DNA of 25,016 bases from Bacteroides sp. UBA7333 (GTDB lineage: Bacteria; Bacteroidota; Bacteroidia; Bacteroidales; Bacteroidaceae), in the NCBI GenBank assembly GCA_002471195.1, contig DKPN01000074.1, positions 44,930 through 69,945 on the forward strand, in the 5' to 3' direction. The notes beneath the pieces are model-generated. The model did no database searches. It was not told the DNA's origin and was given only the letters and a program-made list of their open reading frames with translations. The position numbers and the translations under genes are program-made. Positions 1 to 9,500 of the stretch are shown in pieces. Each line of letters starts with the position of its first letter. The first letter of the stretch is position 1.

Positions 1-26
1 GGCTCATTTTTATATAGATGCGTGGT

Positions 27-983
27 TTACTTTAAACCTTCGAGCAAACGTTTGATAACAACAGTTGCCGATATTTCTCGGTTAGCCGCTTCGGGTATTA
101 CTAGCGATTGTTGGCTCTCAATAACATCGTCGGTCACAATCATATTTCTTCTTACGGGTAAGCAGTGCATGAAATAGGCATTGTTTGTTACTGCCATTTG
201 GCGATCGCTTACTGTCCAATCTCTATCTGAACTTAATATTTTACCATAATTGTCACCTTCATAGGCTGCCCAGTTTTTGGCATAAATAAAATCTGCTCCC
301 TCGAAAGCTTTCATTTGATCATATTCTACTTTAGCTTTTCCTACAAATTGAGGATCTAATTCATAACCATGCGGATGGGTAATCACGAAATCGTAATCAG
401 TTTCGTTCATCCACTCGGCAAATGAGTTAGGCACAGCCTGTGGCAATGCTTTAGGATGAGGAGCCCAAGTAAGAACGACTTTAGGACGAGGTGTTTTCTT
501 GTATTCCTCGATTGTTATTAAGTCGGCAAAACTTTGCAATGGATGACGAGTAGCCGCTTCCATTGAAAACACCGGACGTCCCGAATATTGTATAAATTGG
601 TTTATGATTGTTTCTTGATAATCAAAGTCGCGATTCTCAAACTGCGCAAACGAACGTACACCGATGATATCGCAATAACAACCCATTACCGGAATTGCTT
701 CTAATATATGTTCGGGTTTATCGCCATCCATAATAACTCCTCGTTCTGTTTCTAATTTCCATGCGCCTTGATTGATATCCAATACCATAACGTTCATGCC
801 TAAATTGGTAGCTGCTTTTTGAGTACTCAATCGTGTACGTAAACTGGCATTAAAGAAAATCATCAATAATGTTTTATTACGTCCCAATTCAACAAACTTA
901 AAACGATCTTTTTTAATCTCAAATGCTTCATCAAGCGCAATCTTCAAATTGCCTATATCTTGAACACAAGTAAATTTTTTCAT
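27..983 (-). CDS. argF': N-succinylornithine carbamoyltransferase (argF' type)
   Basis: 318 residues, a typical length for this family. It transfers a carbamoyl group to an N-acylated ornithine in the succinylated arginine pathway of Bacteroidales; it acts in the cytosol. Visible motifs: the carbamoyl-phosphate loop SLRTR (residues 47-51, the STRTR equivalent), HPLQ (147-150) and HCLPVRRN (273-280). Residue 90 is proline in the loop GDKPEH. In the characterised Bacteroides fragilis enzyme Pro90 marks succinylornithine specificity, while acetylornithine enzymes carry Glu at the equivalent place; this is family knowledge applied here. The sequence is very close to what I remember of the B. fragilis protein. 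It is the last gene after proB-proA in the same direction, 154 bp below proA, and has a candidate promoter of its own. Confidence 0.96.
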   Translation of the reverse strand: MKKFTCVQDIGNLKIALDEAFEIKKDRFKFVELGRNKTLLMIFFNASLRTRLSTQKAATNLGMNVMVLDINQGAWKLETERGVIMDGDKPEHILEAIPVMGCYCDIIGVRSFAQFENRDFDYQETIINQFIQYSGRPVFSMEAATRHPLQSFADLITIEEYKKTPRPKVVLTWAPHPKALPQAVPNSFAEWMNETDYDFVITHPHGYELDPQFVGKAKVEYDQMKAFEGADFIYAKNWAAYEGDNYGKILSSDRDWTVSDRQMAVTNNAYFMHCLPVRRNMIVTDDVIESQQSLVIPEAANREISATVVIKRLLEGLK

Positions 984-1025
984 ACGGTTTCTTTTATTGG
1001 GTTATATTCATTATTAATATAACGG

Positions 1026-1057
1026 GTAAATACTATTTTATAATGGAGAATGACAAA
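1026..1057 (-). promoter_or_regulatory. Candidate Bacteroidetes-type promoter for argF'
   Basis: On the minus strand a -33 TTTG (1057-1054) is followed about 18-20 bases later by a degenerate -7 element, TAGTATTT (1034-1027), roughly 40 bases before the argF' start. The -33 box is exact and the -7 box is imperfect. It could let argF' be expressed apart from proBA. Confidence 0.35.
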
Positions 1058-1137
1058 TATACATTAATTCGATGAGGTGAAGCCGCTTCTAGCAAATGTT
1101 TTTGTTTGTCAATCTCTTTTGCTTTCACTTCGTGATT

Positions 1138-2388
1138 TTATGGAGTTCTTGTTTGTCCGTTGCCCTGTATAATCCACTTGTAAGTGGTAAGCTCTTCGAG
1201 TGCCATGGGGCCGCGTGCATGTAGCTTTTGTGTGCTGATACCAATTTCTGCCCCTAAACCAAACTGGGCACCATCAGTAAAGGCCGTTGACACGTTTACA
1301 TATACGCAAGCTGCATCAACCATTTTACAAAAAATATCAGCTGTCTCTTTGTTTTCTGTGATGATACATTCACTGTGTTTCGAACTATTTTTTTGTATAT
1401 GTATAAGAGCTTCTTCAATGTTATGAACAGTTTTAACGGCCATTTTATAGTCGAGAAACTCTGTACCAAAGCTATGATCATTGGCGCATTGCAATAATTG
1501 TGCAGGATACGATGTTTTCAATACATTGTATGAAGGCTCATCGGCATATATTGTAACATTGTTTTTTATGAGAGGACTACAAATATCATTTAATTCGTTT
1601 ATTCTATCCTGGTGTATGATAAGGCAGTCTAGAGCGTTGCATACACTAACGCGTCTTGTTTTTGCATTATCAACAATGTTTCGTCCCTTGTTGATATCTC
1701 CCTCTTTGTCGAAATACGTATGACAGATACCTGCTCCTGTTTCAATCACAGGTACAGTTGAGTTTTCGCGTACAAAATTAATTAAGCCACTGCTGCCACG
1801 CGGAATAATTAAGTCGACATAACCTACCGCATGTAGTAATGCTGCTGTTGCGTCTCTGTCGGTTGGTAATAAGACAACAGTATTTTTATCTATATGAAAA
1901 CGTTGTAATACCTCATGAAGTAGTTTAACTATTGCAATATTCGAATGTGACGCGTCGCTGCCACCTTTTAGAATACATGCATTTCCACTTTTTAAGCAAA
2001 GTGAAAATACATCGAAACTCACATTGGGTCGCGCTTCATAGATAATACCAATTACACCGAAAGGCACTGTTACTTTGGTCAGATTCATTCCGTTGGGCCG
2101 TTCAACCGATGATATTATCTTTCCTAATGGCGAAGATAATGAAGCAACATTTCTCATATCGTTGGCAATGTCACTCAAGCGGCTACTTGTTAGTTTTAAA
2201 CGATCATATTTGGGGTCGCTTAAATCCATACGAGCTAAGTCTTTTGCATTTTCTTCCAATAAAAAAGGCGTAGCGGTTATAATTTCATCGGCAATGGCAT
2301 TGAGTATGTCATTTATTGTATCATCGCTAATGAATCTTAGTTTGCGACTTGCTTCAAGAACCGATATAAAAGTCTTATTCAAATTCAT
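1138..2388 (-). CDS. proA: Gamma-glutamyl phosphate reductase
   Basis: 416 residues, full length for ProA. It reduces gamma-glutamyl phosphate to glutamate-5-semialdehyde with NADPH, the second step of proline synthesis, in the cytosol. The aldehyde-dehydrogenase fold is recognisable: IYEARPNVSFDV (about 116-127), the glycine segment KSGNACILKGGSDA (133-146), PRGSSGLI (196-203), and the catalytic cysteine in VCNALD (Cys250). The C-terminal LHARGPMALEELTTYKW block is typical of ProA. The start ATG lies only 3 bases after the proB stop, so the two genes form a tight unit and are probably translationally coupled. Confidence 0.97.
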   Translation of the reverse strand: MNLNKTFISVLEASRKLRFISDDTINDILNAIADEIITATPFLLEENAKDLARMDLSDPKYDRLKLTSSRLSDIANDMRNVASLSSPLGKIISSVERPNGMNLTKVTVPFGVIGIIYEARPNVSFDVFSLCLKSGNACILKGGSDASHSNIAIVKLLHEVLQRFHIDKNTVVLLPTDRDATAALLHAVGYVDLIIPRGSSGLINFVRENSTVPVIETGAGICHTYFDKEGDINKGRNIVDNAKTRRVSVCNALDCLIIHQDRINELNDICSPLIKNNVTIYADEPSYNVLKTSYPAQLLQCANDHSFGTEFLDYKMAVKTVHNIEEALIHIQKNSSKHSECIITENKETADIFCKMVDAACVYVNVSTAFTDGAQFGLGAEIGISTQKLHARGPMALEELTTYKWIIQGNGQTRTP

Positions 2389-2391
2389 CGT

Positions 2392-3474
2392 TTATTCTAT
2401 ATATAAGTAATCATAATGAATAACAGGCTTTTTGCCATGTTTTCCTATAAATAATTTCGCATCATTCGAATTATAGTTGGCTTTTCCTACCCCAATTTTT
2501 AATCCTTGAGGATTGTAAATGCATATAATGTCATCCTTTTCGAAATCACCTTCTACATGAGTGATACCTATAGGCAATATGCTGGTTGCTTTTTCAGAAC
2601 ACAACATTTGCGTAGCACATTCATTAACGTGTATGCCGCCTTTGGCAAACCCATCGCTGTGTGCAATCCATTTTTTTACACTCGACACCTGATTGTGACC
2701 TTTTATAAATCGGGTGCAAAGCGTCTCTTCAGGATGGTTTATTAAATCTAATAATATATTGTCTCTTTTTCCATTGGCAATAATTACCTCTATTCCCTCA
2801 TCGGCTACCTTTTGAGCGATATTGGTTTTTGTCATCATTCCACCTCTTCCAAAATTCGATTTTCCTGTTTGGATATAGTTAGAAAGATCTTCGCCTTTCT
2901 TAATGATACGTATCACTTTAGAATTTTTATCACTAGGTGGACCATTGAAAATACCATCTATATTGCTTAAAATAATCAAAGAGTCAGCATTCATCATCGA
3001 TGCTATCAAGCCTGACAATTCATCATTGTCGGTGAACATTAACTCACTTACCGATATGGTATCATTCTCATTCACTATGGGGATAATATGATTTTCGAGC
3101 ATTACCGTCATACAGTTTTTCTGATTTAGATAATGTCTACGGGTGGCAAAGCTTTCTTTAGTGGTGAGAACTTGTCCTACTGTAATGCCATATTCTCTAA
3201 ACAACTCATAATATTGGTTGATAAGCTTAACTTGCCCTATAGCTGAGTATAATTGACGTTGATCGACGCTGTCTAACTTTTTGAGTGGTTGTATTTCACT
3301 TCTTCCAGAAGCTACTGCACCTGAAGAAATTAATATCACCTCAATTCCCATGTGTTGTAATTCGGCAATCTGATCGACTAATGCCGACATCCTTGTGATA
3401 TCTAAAGTTCCATTTTGACGAGTTAATACATTACTGCCAATTTTAATGGCTATTCTTGTAAGCGAATCTTTCAT
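2392..3474 (-). CDS. proB: Glutamate 5-kinase
   Basis: 360 residues: an amino-acid-kinase domain (about 1-255) followed by a C-terminal PUA-like domain (about 270-360). It phosphorylates glutamate to gamma-glutamyl phosphate, the committed step of proline synthesis. Motifs: IKIGSNVLT near the N-terminus, LISSGAVASGR (phosphate-binding SSGA), IVNENDTIS (substrate NEND), LSNIDGIF, and FGRGGMMTK (GxGGMxTK, the ATP/substrate lid). The PUA region has GGIHVNECA and ILPIGITHVEGDF. First gene of the proB-proA unit, with a promoter-like element 23 bases upstream of the ATG giving a very short leader. ProB is commonly feedback inhibited by proline; nothing here contradicts that. Confidence 0.97.
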   Translation of the reverse strand: MKDSLTRIAIKIGSNVLTRQNGTLDITRMSALVDQIAELQHMGIEVILISSGAVASGRSEIQPLKKLDSVDQRQLYSAIGQVKLINQYYELFREYGITVGQVLTTKESFATRRHYLNQKNCMTVMLENHIIPIVNENDTISVSELMFTDNDELSGLIASMMNADSLIILSNIDGIFNGPPSDKNSKVIRIIKKGEDLSNYIQTGKSNFGRGGMMTKTNIAQKVADEGIEVIIANGKRDNILLDLINHPEETLCTRFIKGHNQVSSVKKWIAHSDGFAKGGIHVNECATQMLCSEKATSILPIGITHVEGDFEKDDIICIYNPQGLKIGVGKANYNSNDAKLFIGKHGKKPVIHYDYLYIE

Positions 3475-3496
3475 GTGTTCTTACTATATGTTATTG

Positions 3497-3529
3497 CAAA
3501 TGTATAAAAAATGATAATATGATAGCAGA
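3497..3529 (-). promoter_or_regulatory. Promoter of proBA
   Basis: Minus strand: exact -7 element TACATTTG (3504-3497) matching TAnnTTTG, with a weak -33 TCTG (3529-3526) 21 bases upstream. The -7 ends 22 bases before the proB ATG, implying a leader of only about 15 bases, compatible with initiation without a Shine-Dalgarno. Confidence 0.55.
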
Positions 3530-3587
3530 ATTTTGCTTGATAATAATAGAATGTTTTACTAAACTAAGATTTGAATGACACAATTTT

Positions 3588-3633
3588 AAAAAACGGCGGA
3601 TATGATAAGATTAATACAATCTTATCATATCCG
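3588..3633 (-). terminator. Intrinsic terminator of the NlpE-like gene
   Basis: Perfect 16-bp inverted repeat, arms 3597-3612 and 3618-3633, 5-base loop. Read on the minus strand the stem is followed by a short ccg and then six T (plus-strand A 3588-3593). It sits 28 bases after the lipoprotein stop and separates it from proBA. Confidence 0.85.
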
Positions 3634-3660
3634 TCAAGTGTATGTTTATGTGTGATGTAG

Positions 3661-4584
3661 TTATTTGCTGGGATACACTTCTTTAAAACTATATTGTTGG
3701 CTACCTAAATGTAACTCTGCGCTATTTGATTTGGCTGACCACGTTACTCCATTGTTATAATATTCAGCTGTTTTTGCCGAAGCTTCCGTTTGTGGTAATG
3801 TAAATACATATTTATAATCGGGGCTTAATAGTTTAACTTCGCTTCCATCGCTTCCATTTAAATAAAGTACATCGAATGATTGAGTTAAAATAGGAGTGCT
3901 GTTTGCTGCATATATATCATTGACTGGGCTTAATATAGTGAATCGAACGGTGTCTTTATCGTTGATAAATAATGGTTTAACATTCCATTCTGTAGAATCA
4001 ATCGTAGCCATGAATAATTTAGATTTATCATCGGCATACTCTATCTGTTTACTATTTTTGAAGTCTCTTTTTAAGTGATAGATCTTGTCATTAAACTGAA
4101 GTTTTGCATACTGCTTATTATCTTCAGTGTATTGTTGTAATAATGCATTCTCTCCCGATTTATTATCTTTTAAAACTTCTGTGGTCAATAAATGGGGCAG
4201 CTTTTGAGCATCCGATACCTTAGTTAGCGTAAATAGACCATTGTGTAAACCGCCATCTTTTACTTCATAGGTGCTTTGATCATCTACTAGTGTTATCGAG
4301 TCGCCAAGACTATTCCACTTAATCTTTCCTAATGATACATATATTCCGGGACGTTCAATATATTTATAAAGGCACTCATAGCCTATACTATCAATTGCTA
4401 ATAATGCATATATCCCGGGGCAATCGGCTGCGGGTAATATACCTTCGTATGTTCCTTGCCACTCTACAGTGTTTTCTGGCGATTGCGACAACTTATCATC
4501 ATCCGCCTTTTGTTTATTGCCCCCACAGGCAAAAAGCATCCCTATAAAAATCAATGTCAACCAATATAATCCAATCTTTTTCAT
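3661..4584 (-). CDS. NlpE-like outer-membrane lipoprotein with MliC-like C-terminus
   Basis: 307 residues. The N-terminus is a lipoprotein signal: positive MKK, hydrophobic run, then lipobox LFAC with the lipidated cysteine at residue 20. Residues about 42-122 match the NlpE N-terminal domain pattern (GTYEGILPAADCPGI, then short beta repeats ending GGLHNG). E. coli NlpE senses surface contact and copper stress through Cpx; the role in Bacteroidales is not established. The usual CxxC of that loop is AxxC here (PAADC, only Cys55 retained). Residues about 240-300 (LPQTEASAKTAEYY, then GVTWSAKSNSAELHLGSQQY) resemble the MliC lysozyme-inhibitor fold, an inference from pattern only. Single-gene unit with its own terminator. 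Confidence 0.75.
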   Translation of the reverse strand: MKKIGLYWLTLIFIGMLFACGGNKQKADDDKLSQSPENTVEWQGTYEGILPAADCPGIYALLAIDSIGYECLYKYIERPGIYVSLGKIKWNSLGDSITLVDDQSTYEVKDGGLHNGLFTLTKVSDAQKLPHLLTTEVLKDNKSGENALLQQYTEDNKQYAKLQFNDKIYHLKRDFKNSKQIEYADDKSKLFMATIDSTEWNVKPLFINDKDTVRFTILSPVNDIYAANSTPILTQSFDVLYLNGSDGSEVKLLSPDYKYVFTLPQTEASAKTAEYYNNGVTWSAKSNSAELHLGSQQYSFKEVYPSK

Positions 4585-4611
4585 ACCTTTAATATTACTA
4601 TATTTAATTTA

Positions 4612-4654
4612 AACAACACTTCCGATATAAATGTTTATTCCACCGGATGTTGTT
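4612..4654 (-). promoter_or_regulatory. Inverted repeat in the leader of the NlpE-like gene
   Basis: AACAACA (4612-4618) plus TCCG (4621-4624) pair with CGGATGTTGTT (4644-4654), a stem of 11 pairs with a 2-base bulge and a 19-base AT-rich loop, 28 bases upstream of the ATG. It could be a 5' leader hairpin or an operator. No exact TAnnTTTG promoter was found in this gap. Confidence 0.3.
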
Positions 4655-4659
4655 AATTT

Positions 4660-4702
4660 AAAAAGAGCCCTACCATACTCAATTCAAGTATTATAGGGCT
4701 CT
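4660..4702 (-). terminator. Intrinsic terminator after ispF
   Basis: Arms 4664-4679 and 4687-4702 pair over 16 bases with two mismatches (outer 9 bp AGAGCCCTA perfect). On the minus strand the stem is followed by TTTTT. It lies 22 bases after the ispF stop and closes the porU-porV-ispF unit. Confidence 0.85.
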
Positions 4703-4723
4703 AATCTTTTCAATATAGTTATA

Positions 4724-5212
4724 TTATTTTGTTTCAGGCTTTTCAATAAGTACAGTAGCGTATGCCGATATTCCTTCTTCTCTTCCTGTAAAACCGAGCT
4801 TTTCGGTAGTCGTGGCTTTAATCGAAATATCATCCAACTCAATATTCATTACGGTTGCTAAGGTAGCTTGCATAGTGGGTATATGTACTTTTAGTTTAGG
4901 GCGTTCGGCACAAATTGTAGCATCGATGTTTCCAACTTTATATCCTTTCGAAGCAATCAACTTAATAACATCTCCTAAAAGTAATTTGCTGTCGATATTT
5001 TTAAAATCTTGTGCTGTATCCGGAAAGTGAAATCCTATATCTCGCATATTAGCTGCTCCAAGTAGTGCATCGCATATGGCATGTATTAACACATCGGCAT
5101 CCGAGTGCCCTAGTAATCCTTTTTCATGATTTAATAAAATGCCACCCAACCATAGCTCACGGTTTTCTACCAATTGATGTACATCAAATCCAAATCCAAC
5201 TCTTATTTTCAT
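4724..5212 (-). CDS. ispF: 2-C-methyl-D-erythritol 2,4-cyclodiphosphate synthase
   Basis: 162 residues, normal for IspF. It converts CDP-methylerythritol 2-phosphate to the cyclodiphosphate with release of CMP, in the non-mevalonate isoprenoid pathway; a cytosolic trimer. Zinc ligands are in place: DVH (Asp10, His12) and His44 in DVLIHAICDALLGA. DIGFHFPD (58-65) and the CMP-binding ATTTEKLGFTGREEGI near the C-terminus are complete. It starts 18 bases after the porV stop, so it is almost certainly cotranscribed with the secretion genes; I recall the same porU-porV-ispF order in Porphyromonas gingivalis. The link looks positional rather than functional. Confidence 0.97.
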   Translation of the reverse strand: MKIRVGFGFDVHQLVENRELWLGGILLNHEKGLLGHSDADVLIHAICDALLGAANMRDIGFHFPDTAQDFKNIDSKLLLGDVIKLIASKGYKVGNIDATICAERPKLKVHIPTMQATLATVMNIELDDISIKATTTEKLGFTGREEGISAYATVLIEKPETK

Positions 5213-5230
5213 ATCTGAATCTTTTATCGA

Positions 5231-6424
5231 TTAACGGCGTCGGCCAAAGAGATCTCTTATTCCATCAAGATCGAATCCTAGTGTAAAACGGAGTGTTTGA
5301 TCTAATGGGTTGCTTTGTGCTGTCGAAATTAAATAGGCAGCATCGAGCGAAAATACACTCATTCTGAATCCGGCACCAAATGCAAAATATTTACGATTTC
5401 CTTTATTGGCATTCTCGTAATGATAGCCGCCTCGAACTGAGAATTGATTATTGTACATATATTCTAAACCAATGGACCATTGAATTTCTTGTAACTCTTC
5501 TTTGAACCCTCCCGGAGCATCCGAGAATGATTTGAATATACCTTTGATAGGAGATATATCATTATAACCTTCGGTTTGCAACCAATCTACATAATCGGAA
5601 TGGGTAACATCTTCGCCAAACTCTTTTTGATATTGAGAGAAAGTAGGGCGAGTCGGTACTAACAATTTATTTACATCGGCATTAATTGATATTGTATTAT
5701 AATCATCAAGTGGTGCCAATAATGAGAAACCCAGTCGTAAGTTAGTTGGAAGAAACTGGCTTGAGTTACCACCATCATAAGATATTTTTGTACCAATATT
5801 CGATATATTCAATCCCCAAGAGAACATGCATTCTCTTTGAGCTATCATGACATAATTGTTATAATAAAAAGCGATGTCAGCTGCAAACGCTGATCCGGGA
5901 GTTACCTCTTCATCTTGTTTGTATGCTAAGTCTGAATATATATAACGCAATGCTACAGCAGCCGAAAAACGTTGGGAAAGCATACGCGAATAGGCTACAT
6001 CGAATGCTAACTCATATGGATGTATAGAATATCCCCCAATACCATCGGAACTTGTATTCACCGGAACTTCTCCTAATGAGAAATATCTTAATGATGAACT
6101 CACCGCTTGTAAATCGCCAATGCGATAATAGCCTGCCAAATATGCTAAATCGATATCATTCACTAACTTTCTTAACCATGGCGTGTACGAAACTGATACA
6201 CCGGCACGGTTAATGGTAAATGGATATTTTGCAGGATTCCAATACTGTGAGTTATTGTCGGGTTCGGTTGCAGCACCAATGTCTCCTAAACCACCACCAC
6301 GTGAATCGGGAGCAATGTTAAGTGAGTTTACACCCGTATGAATGGGGTTGAATTCATCTTTTTGTGCAAACACCGAAGATGATGCAGCGGATATTAAGAT
6401 ATACAATATAAAAAGCTTCTTCAT
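5231..6424 (-). CDS. porV: T9SS outer-membrane shuttle protein PorV (LptO)
   Basis: 397 residues. A signal peptide (MKKLFILYILISAASSSVFA, cut before QKDE) precedes a FadL-like outer-membrane beta-barrel rich in alternating aromatic/polar strands. The N-terminal segment SRGGGLGDIGAATEPDNNSQYWNPAK is the PorV signature, and the C-terminal part (FSVRGGYHYENANKGNRKYFAFGAGFR, then TLRFTLGFDLDG) reads as final barrel strands. In T9SS, PorV collects cargo from the translocon and delivers it to the sortase PorU. Its position directly below porU supports this. The gene ends in three arginines after LFG, an unusual basic tail for an outer-membrane barrel; the stop is unambiguous. Confidence 0.93.
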   Translation of the reverse strand: MKKLFILYILISAASSSVFAQKDEFNPIHTGVNSLNIAPDSRGGGLGDIGAATEPDNNSQYWNPAKYPFTINRAGVSVSYTPWLRKLVNDIDLAYLAGYYRIGDLQAVSSSLRYFSLGEVPVNTSSDGIGGYSIHPYELAFDVAYSRMLSQRFSAAVALRYIYSDLAYKQDEEVTPGSAFAADIAFYYNNYVMIAQRECMFSWGLNISNIGTKISYDGGNSSQFLPTNLRLGFSLLAPLDDYNTISINADVNKLLVPTRPTFSQYQKEFGEDVTHSDYVDWLQTEGYNDISPIKGIFKSFSDAPGGFKEELQEIQWSIGLEYMYNNQFSVRGGYHYENANKGNRKYFAFGAGFRMSVFSLDAAYLISTAQSNPLDQTLRFTLGFDLDGIRDLFGRRR

Positions 6425-6510
6425 ATACTAAATGATAACGTAAATATCTATTGATTATAAGTTGATATTAGGCTTAAAAACTATGTAATATAAACCCAAT
6501 AATATAGGTT

Positions 6511-9500
6511 TTATTGTGCCAAAATAACTATTTTCTCTGTTTTAGTACTTTCTTTACTATTGTCTGAAATGATGGATGCACGATACAGGTATATGCCTGG
6601 CATCAAGCGCTGACCTGCATTGTCACATAGATTCCAATCAATGTAATAGTAATTGCCTGAAGCAACTCCACGCTCGGTGTGTATCCATAATTCACGACCC
6701 GAAAAATCGCAAACAGATATTTTGATATCTAATTCAGATTCAGGACGATCGTGTGATAGGATAAACGTAGTTGATTCTTTTGCCGGGCTATTGGTACATG
6801 TCAGTGAGAATAAATCAGGGCGTAATCCTTTTACCACTTCAAAGTCGAGTGTTTTGGTGGTCGATTTATTCATATTGTTCCATGCTCTAAATATAAGGGT
6901 ATGTTTGCCTTCGGGTAAAGCTGGAATAGAAAATCCTACCTTGCCTTTTGTATAATCACCTGCGTGAGGCATATAATAGTCATTCAAATTATAGCTCGTT
7001 TTACCATTGATGGATAGCGACAAATCGTGTCCGATGCCATTACCTACTGTATTGATCCCTTCAGGATCTTCTAGGTCGGCAATAAAGAATGGTGTTTCGT
7101 TTACTTTACCTCCCCATACAAAATCGGGTGTATTCAGATATAAATTCATCGATGGACCTTCTTCCGAAGGAGATAAGTTATCGGCTGTACCTCCTACGAT
7201 GAATCTGTTGAATATACCTCCTGCTTCTTTTTTATCATTTGAGCACGCATAGAAATTTAATAGACCGTAATCATCCGAATAGTTAATGTCTAATGGTATG
7301 GGTAGAGTCAACTCAAAATTTCCATTGCGGATTGAGTCCATTCCGGTGTATAGTGTTCTGATATGATCGGTATAGTTTACCGCCCCTTCTCCTACATTAT
7401 TCAATGTGTGCACCGTCTCGATATTGTCCATTGCCATTGGATGAATGAGTCCTGTATAATCGTTTGCAGGCATTCCATCTGGCGTTAAAATGCGTCCTTT
7501 TATTTTGATTTTTGATCCGGCTTTCATTTGTAGCTTTTCGCCACTATTAACATCTTTTCCATCGAACTCATCTAACACTACCTGATAGTCGGGTATTGTG
7601 ATTTGAAGTGCAGGATTGCCAGTTAAGTTGAAATTGAGCTTATTGTCATTGGTAATAAGATAGCGAGAACCTTGTTTGGCCAATCGCATAATATCTCCTA
7701 AACGTAATCGTCCATTGGCATTTCGTGAAAACATATAACGTATCACCGATTTATGAAACTCATAATTGGGTGAATCGTAAACGACACGTGAAGTCGATAT
7801 GAGCGCAATTGCACCTCCTTTAGGGTTTAGCAGTGCTAATTCGCCTGCCGATTGTGAAGAATCATCAAAACGAGTATAATCGCATGATGCGGTAAACCAT
7901 ATTGGTAATCGGGGGGATGATAATTTAACCACATGGTCATTGGTTAATAACTTTTCTTCCGACCAAATGGTTGTTCCGCTATGTCCTGTATAATTGACCA
8001 TAAACATTCCTTGATCGAATAGTTGTAATAGCCTTTTAGTGGCATCTGGATATGTATGTCCTGTTGATGAAGACTCCCGTTTATATGCATCAGCTAATAT
8101 TCTTTCGGGACGCATATGGGGGGCATAACGAATGACACTATCGGCCAAGTCAATGGCATGTTGCATAAATGAGTTGTCGCTCCCAGTACCATAAGCATCA
8201 TCGGCAACAAAGGCAACAGTGCGTTTCCAAGCTCCTGTATTTTTATTTTCAATATAGGCGATGTTTTTGTCGACTACAGCTTTGGCTTCTTCAATGGTGC
8301 GTACCGGAAAGCGGCCGACACCAATATCCAATCGTGCTGAATTTAATGCAGTACCTTCATCATCATCAAGAAAACCAAAATAGTCATCTGTTAAGAACGA
8401 ATTTTTCTCATTGTTGGTTACTTCTACTTGATAGCTTAATAAGTAATCGGCTGGCTTAAAACCGTTCCATACATTCGAAACCATTCTATTATCGTATGAG
8501 CAATCGCCAAATAATAATAGATATTTTGGGCGATCTACCTCAGAAGTCGACTTGTCATAAAGCATTTTCATTAATCGTCGATATGCAGTGGCATCGGGTG
8601 TTCCTGACGAAAACTCATTGTATATTTTAGGAGCCGATATCACATCTACTGTTAGTCCATCTATTTCGCGATGAGCTTTGGCCAGTCTATTGGCTTGTGT
8701 GATGAAGCCACTTCTTTCGGGTACAATAATAATCATATCAACTGCTTTTAAGGCATGTAGATTCTGATTGTCTATAGCACCCATGTTTTCGACACCCGAA
8801 AAGGTGGATGATGTGTTTACAGCTACGTATTCTTTAATCGTTTCGTTGGCAGCAATGGTGAATGAAAGCTTATCTCCATTCAATGTTGCATTGATTTGTT
8901 TATATTGACCGGGATTGGTTACATCCCATACTACGGTAGATGAATTGGCACCGCTGATATGGTATGTAGTAGCCTTGTTGCTCGACTGAGGTGAACGGAA
9001 AGCCAAATAGTTTCCTGTTAATCGTAATTCGCGTTCGTAATTAACGATGATGTAGTTGAGTCGTCCCGAAATACCACTAGCACGATTGTGCGTAATTTTG
9101 ATATTAGTATTCTCTGTTTTATCGCCAGTCCAAGTGTAATTTGCAATGGCTTCCGATGCCTTTACATATGGATCATTTCCTGTAGAAAGCACAGTGGTAG
9201 TACCCAAACTTTTGTTATTAACCTCTACAGTAAAATTTGTACTCGAACTTGATTTTGCCGAAAATGCAGCGATAATTCGACTATTACCGTTTGTGATACC
9301 TGCTAATTTAAAATTATAATTTTGTGTGTTTCCTGTTACGAAATCGTAACTATCGTATAGTTCTCTACCACTCTTCGACCAACTGAAGGCATCTTTTTCG
9401 TATAGTCTATAGTCGGTAAAGGTACTCAACTCTTGACTGTTTGAGTCGGAAATCGAATTTTGAGTAGGAAAGGTCATGGGAGTGTTGCCATTTTCTATTA

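Noticed and set aside
1..26. Possible minus-strand start codon at 7-5 after argF'
   Set aside because: Only seven bases of any such gene are in the window, too few to call.
8169..8459. 96-codon open frame opposite porU
   Set aside because: Lies wholly inside the well-supported porU reading frame; Gln/His/Leu-rich antisense translation typical of a shadow frame.
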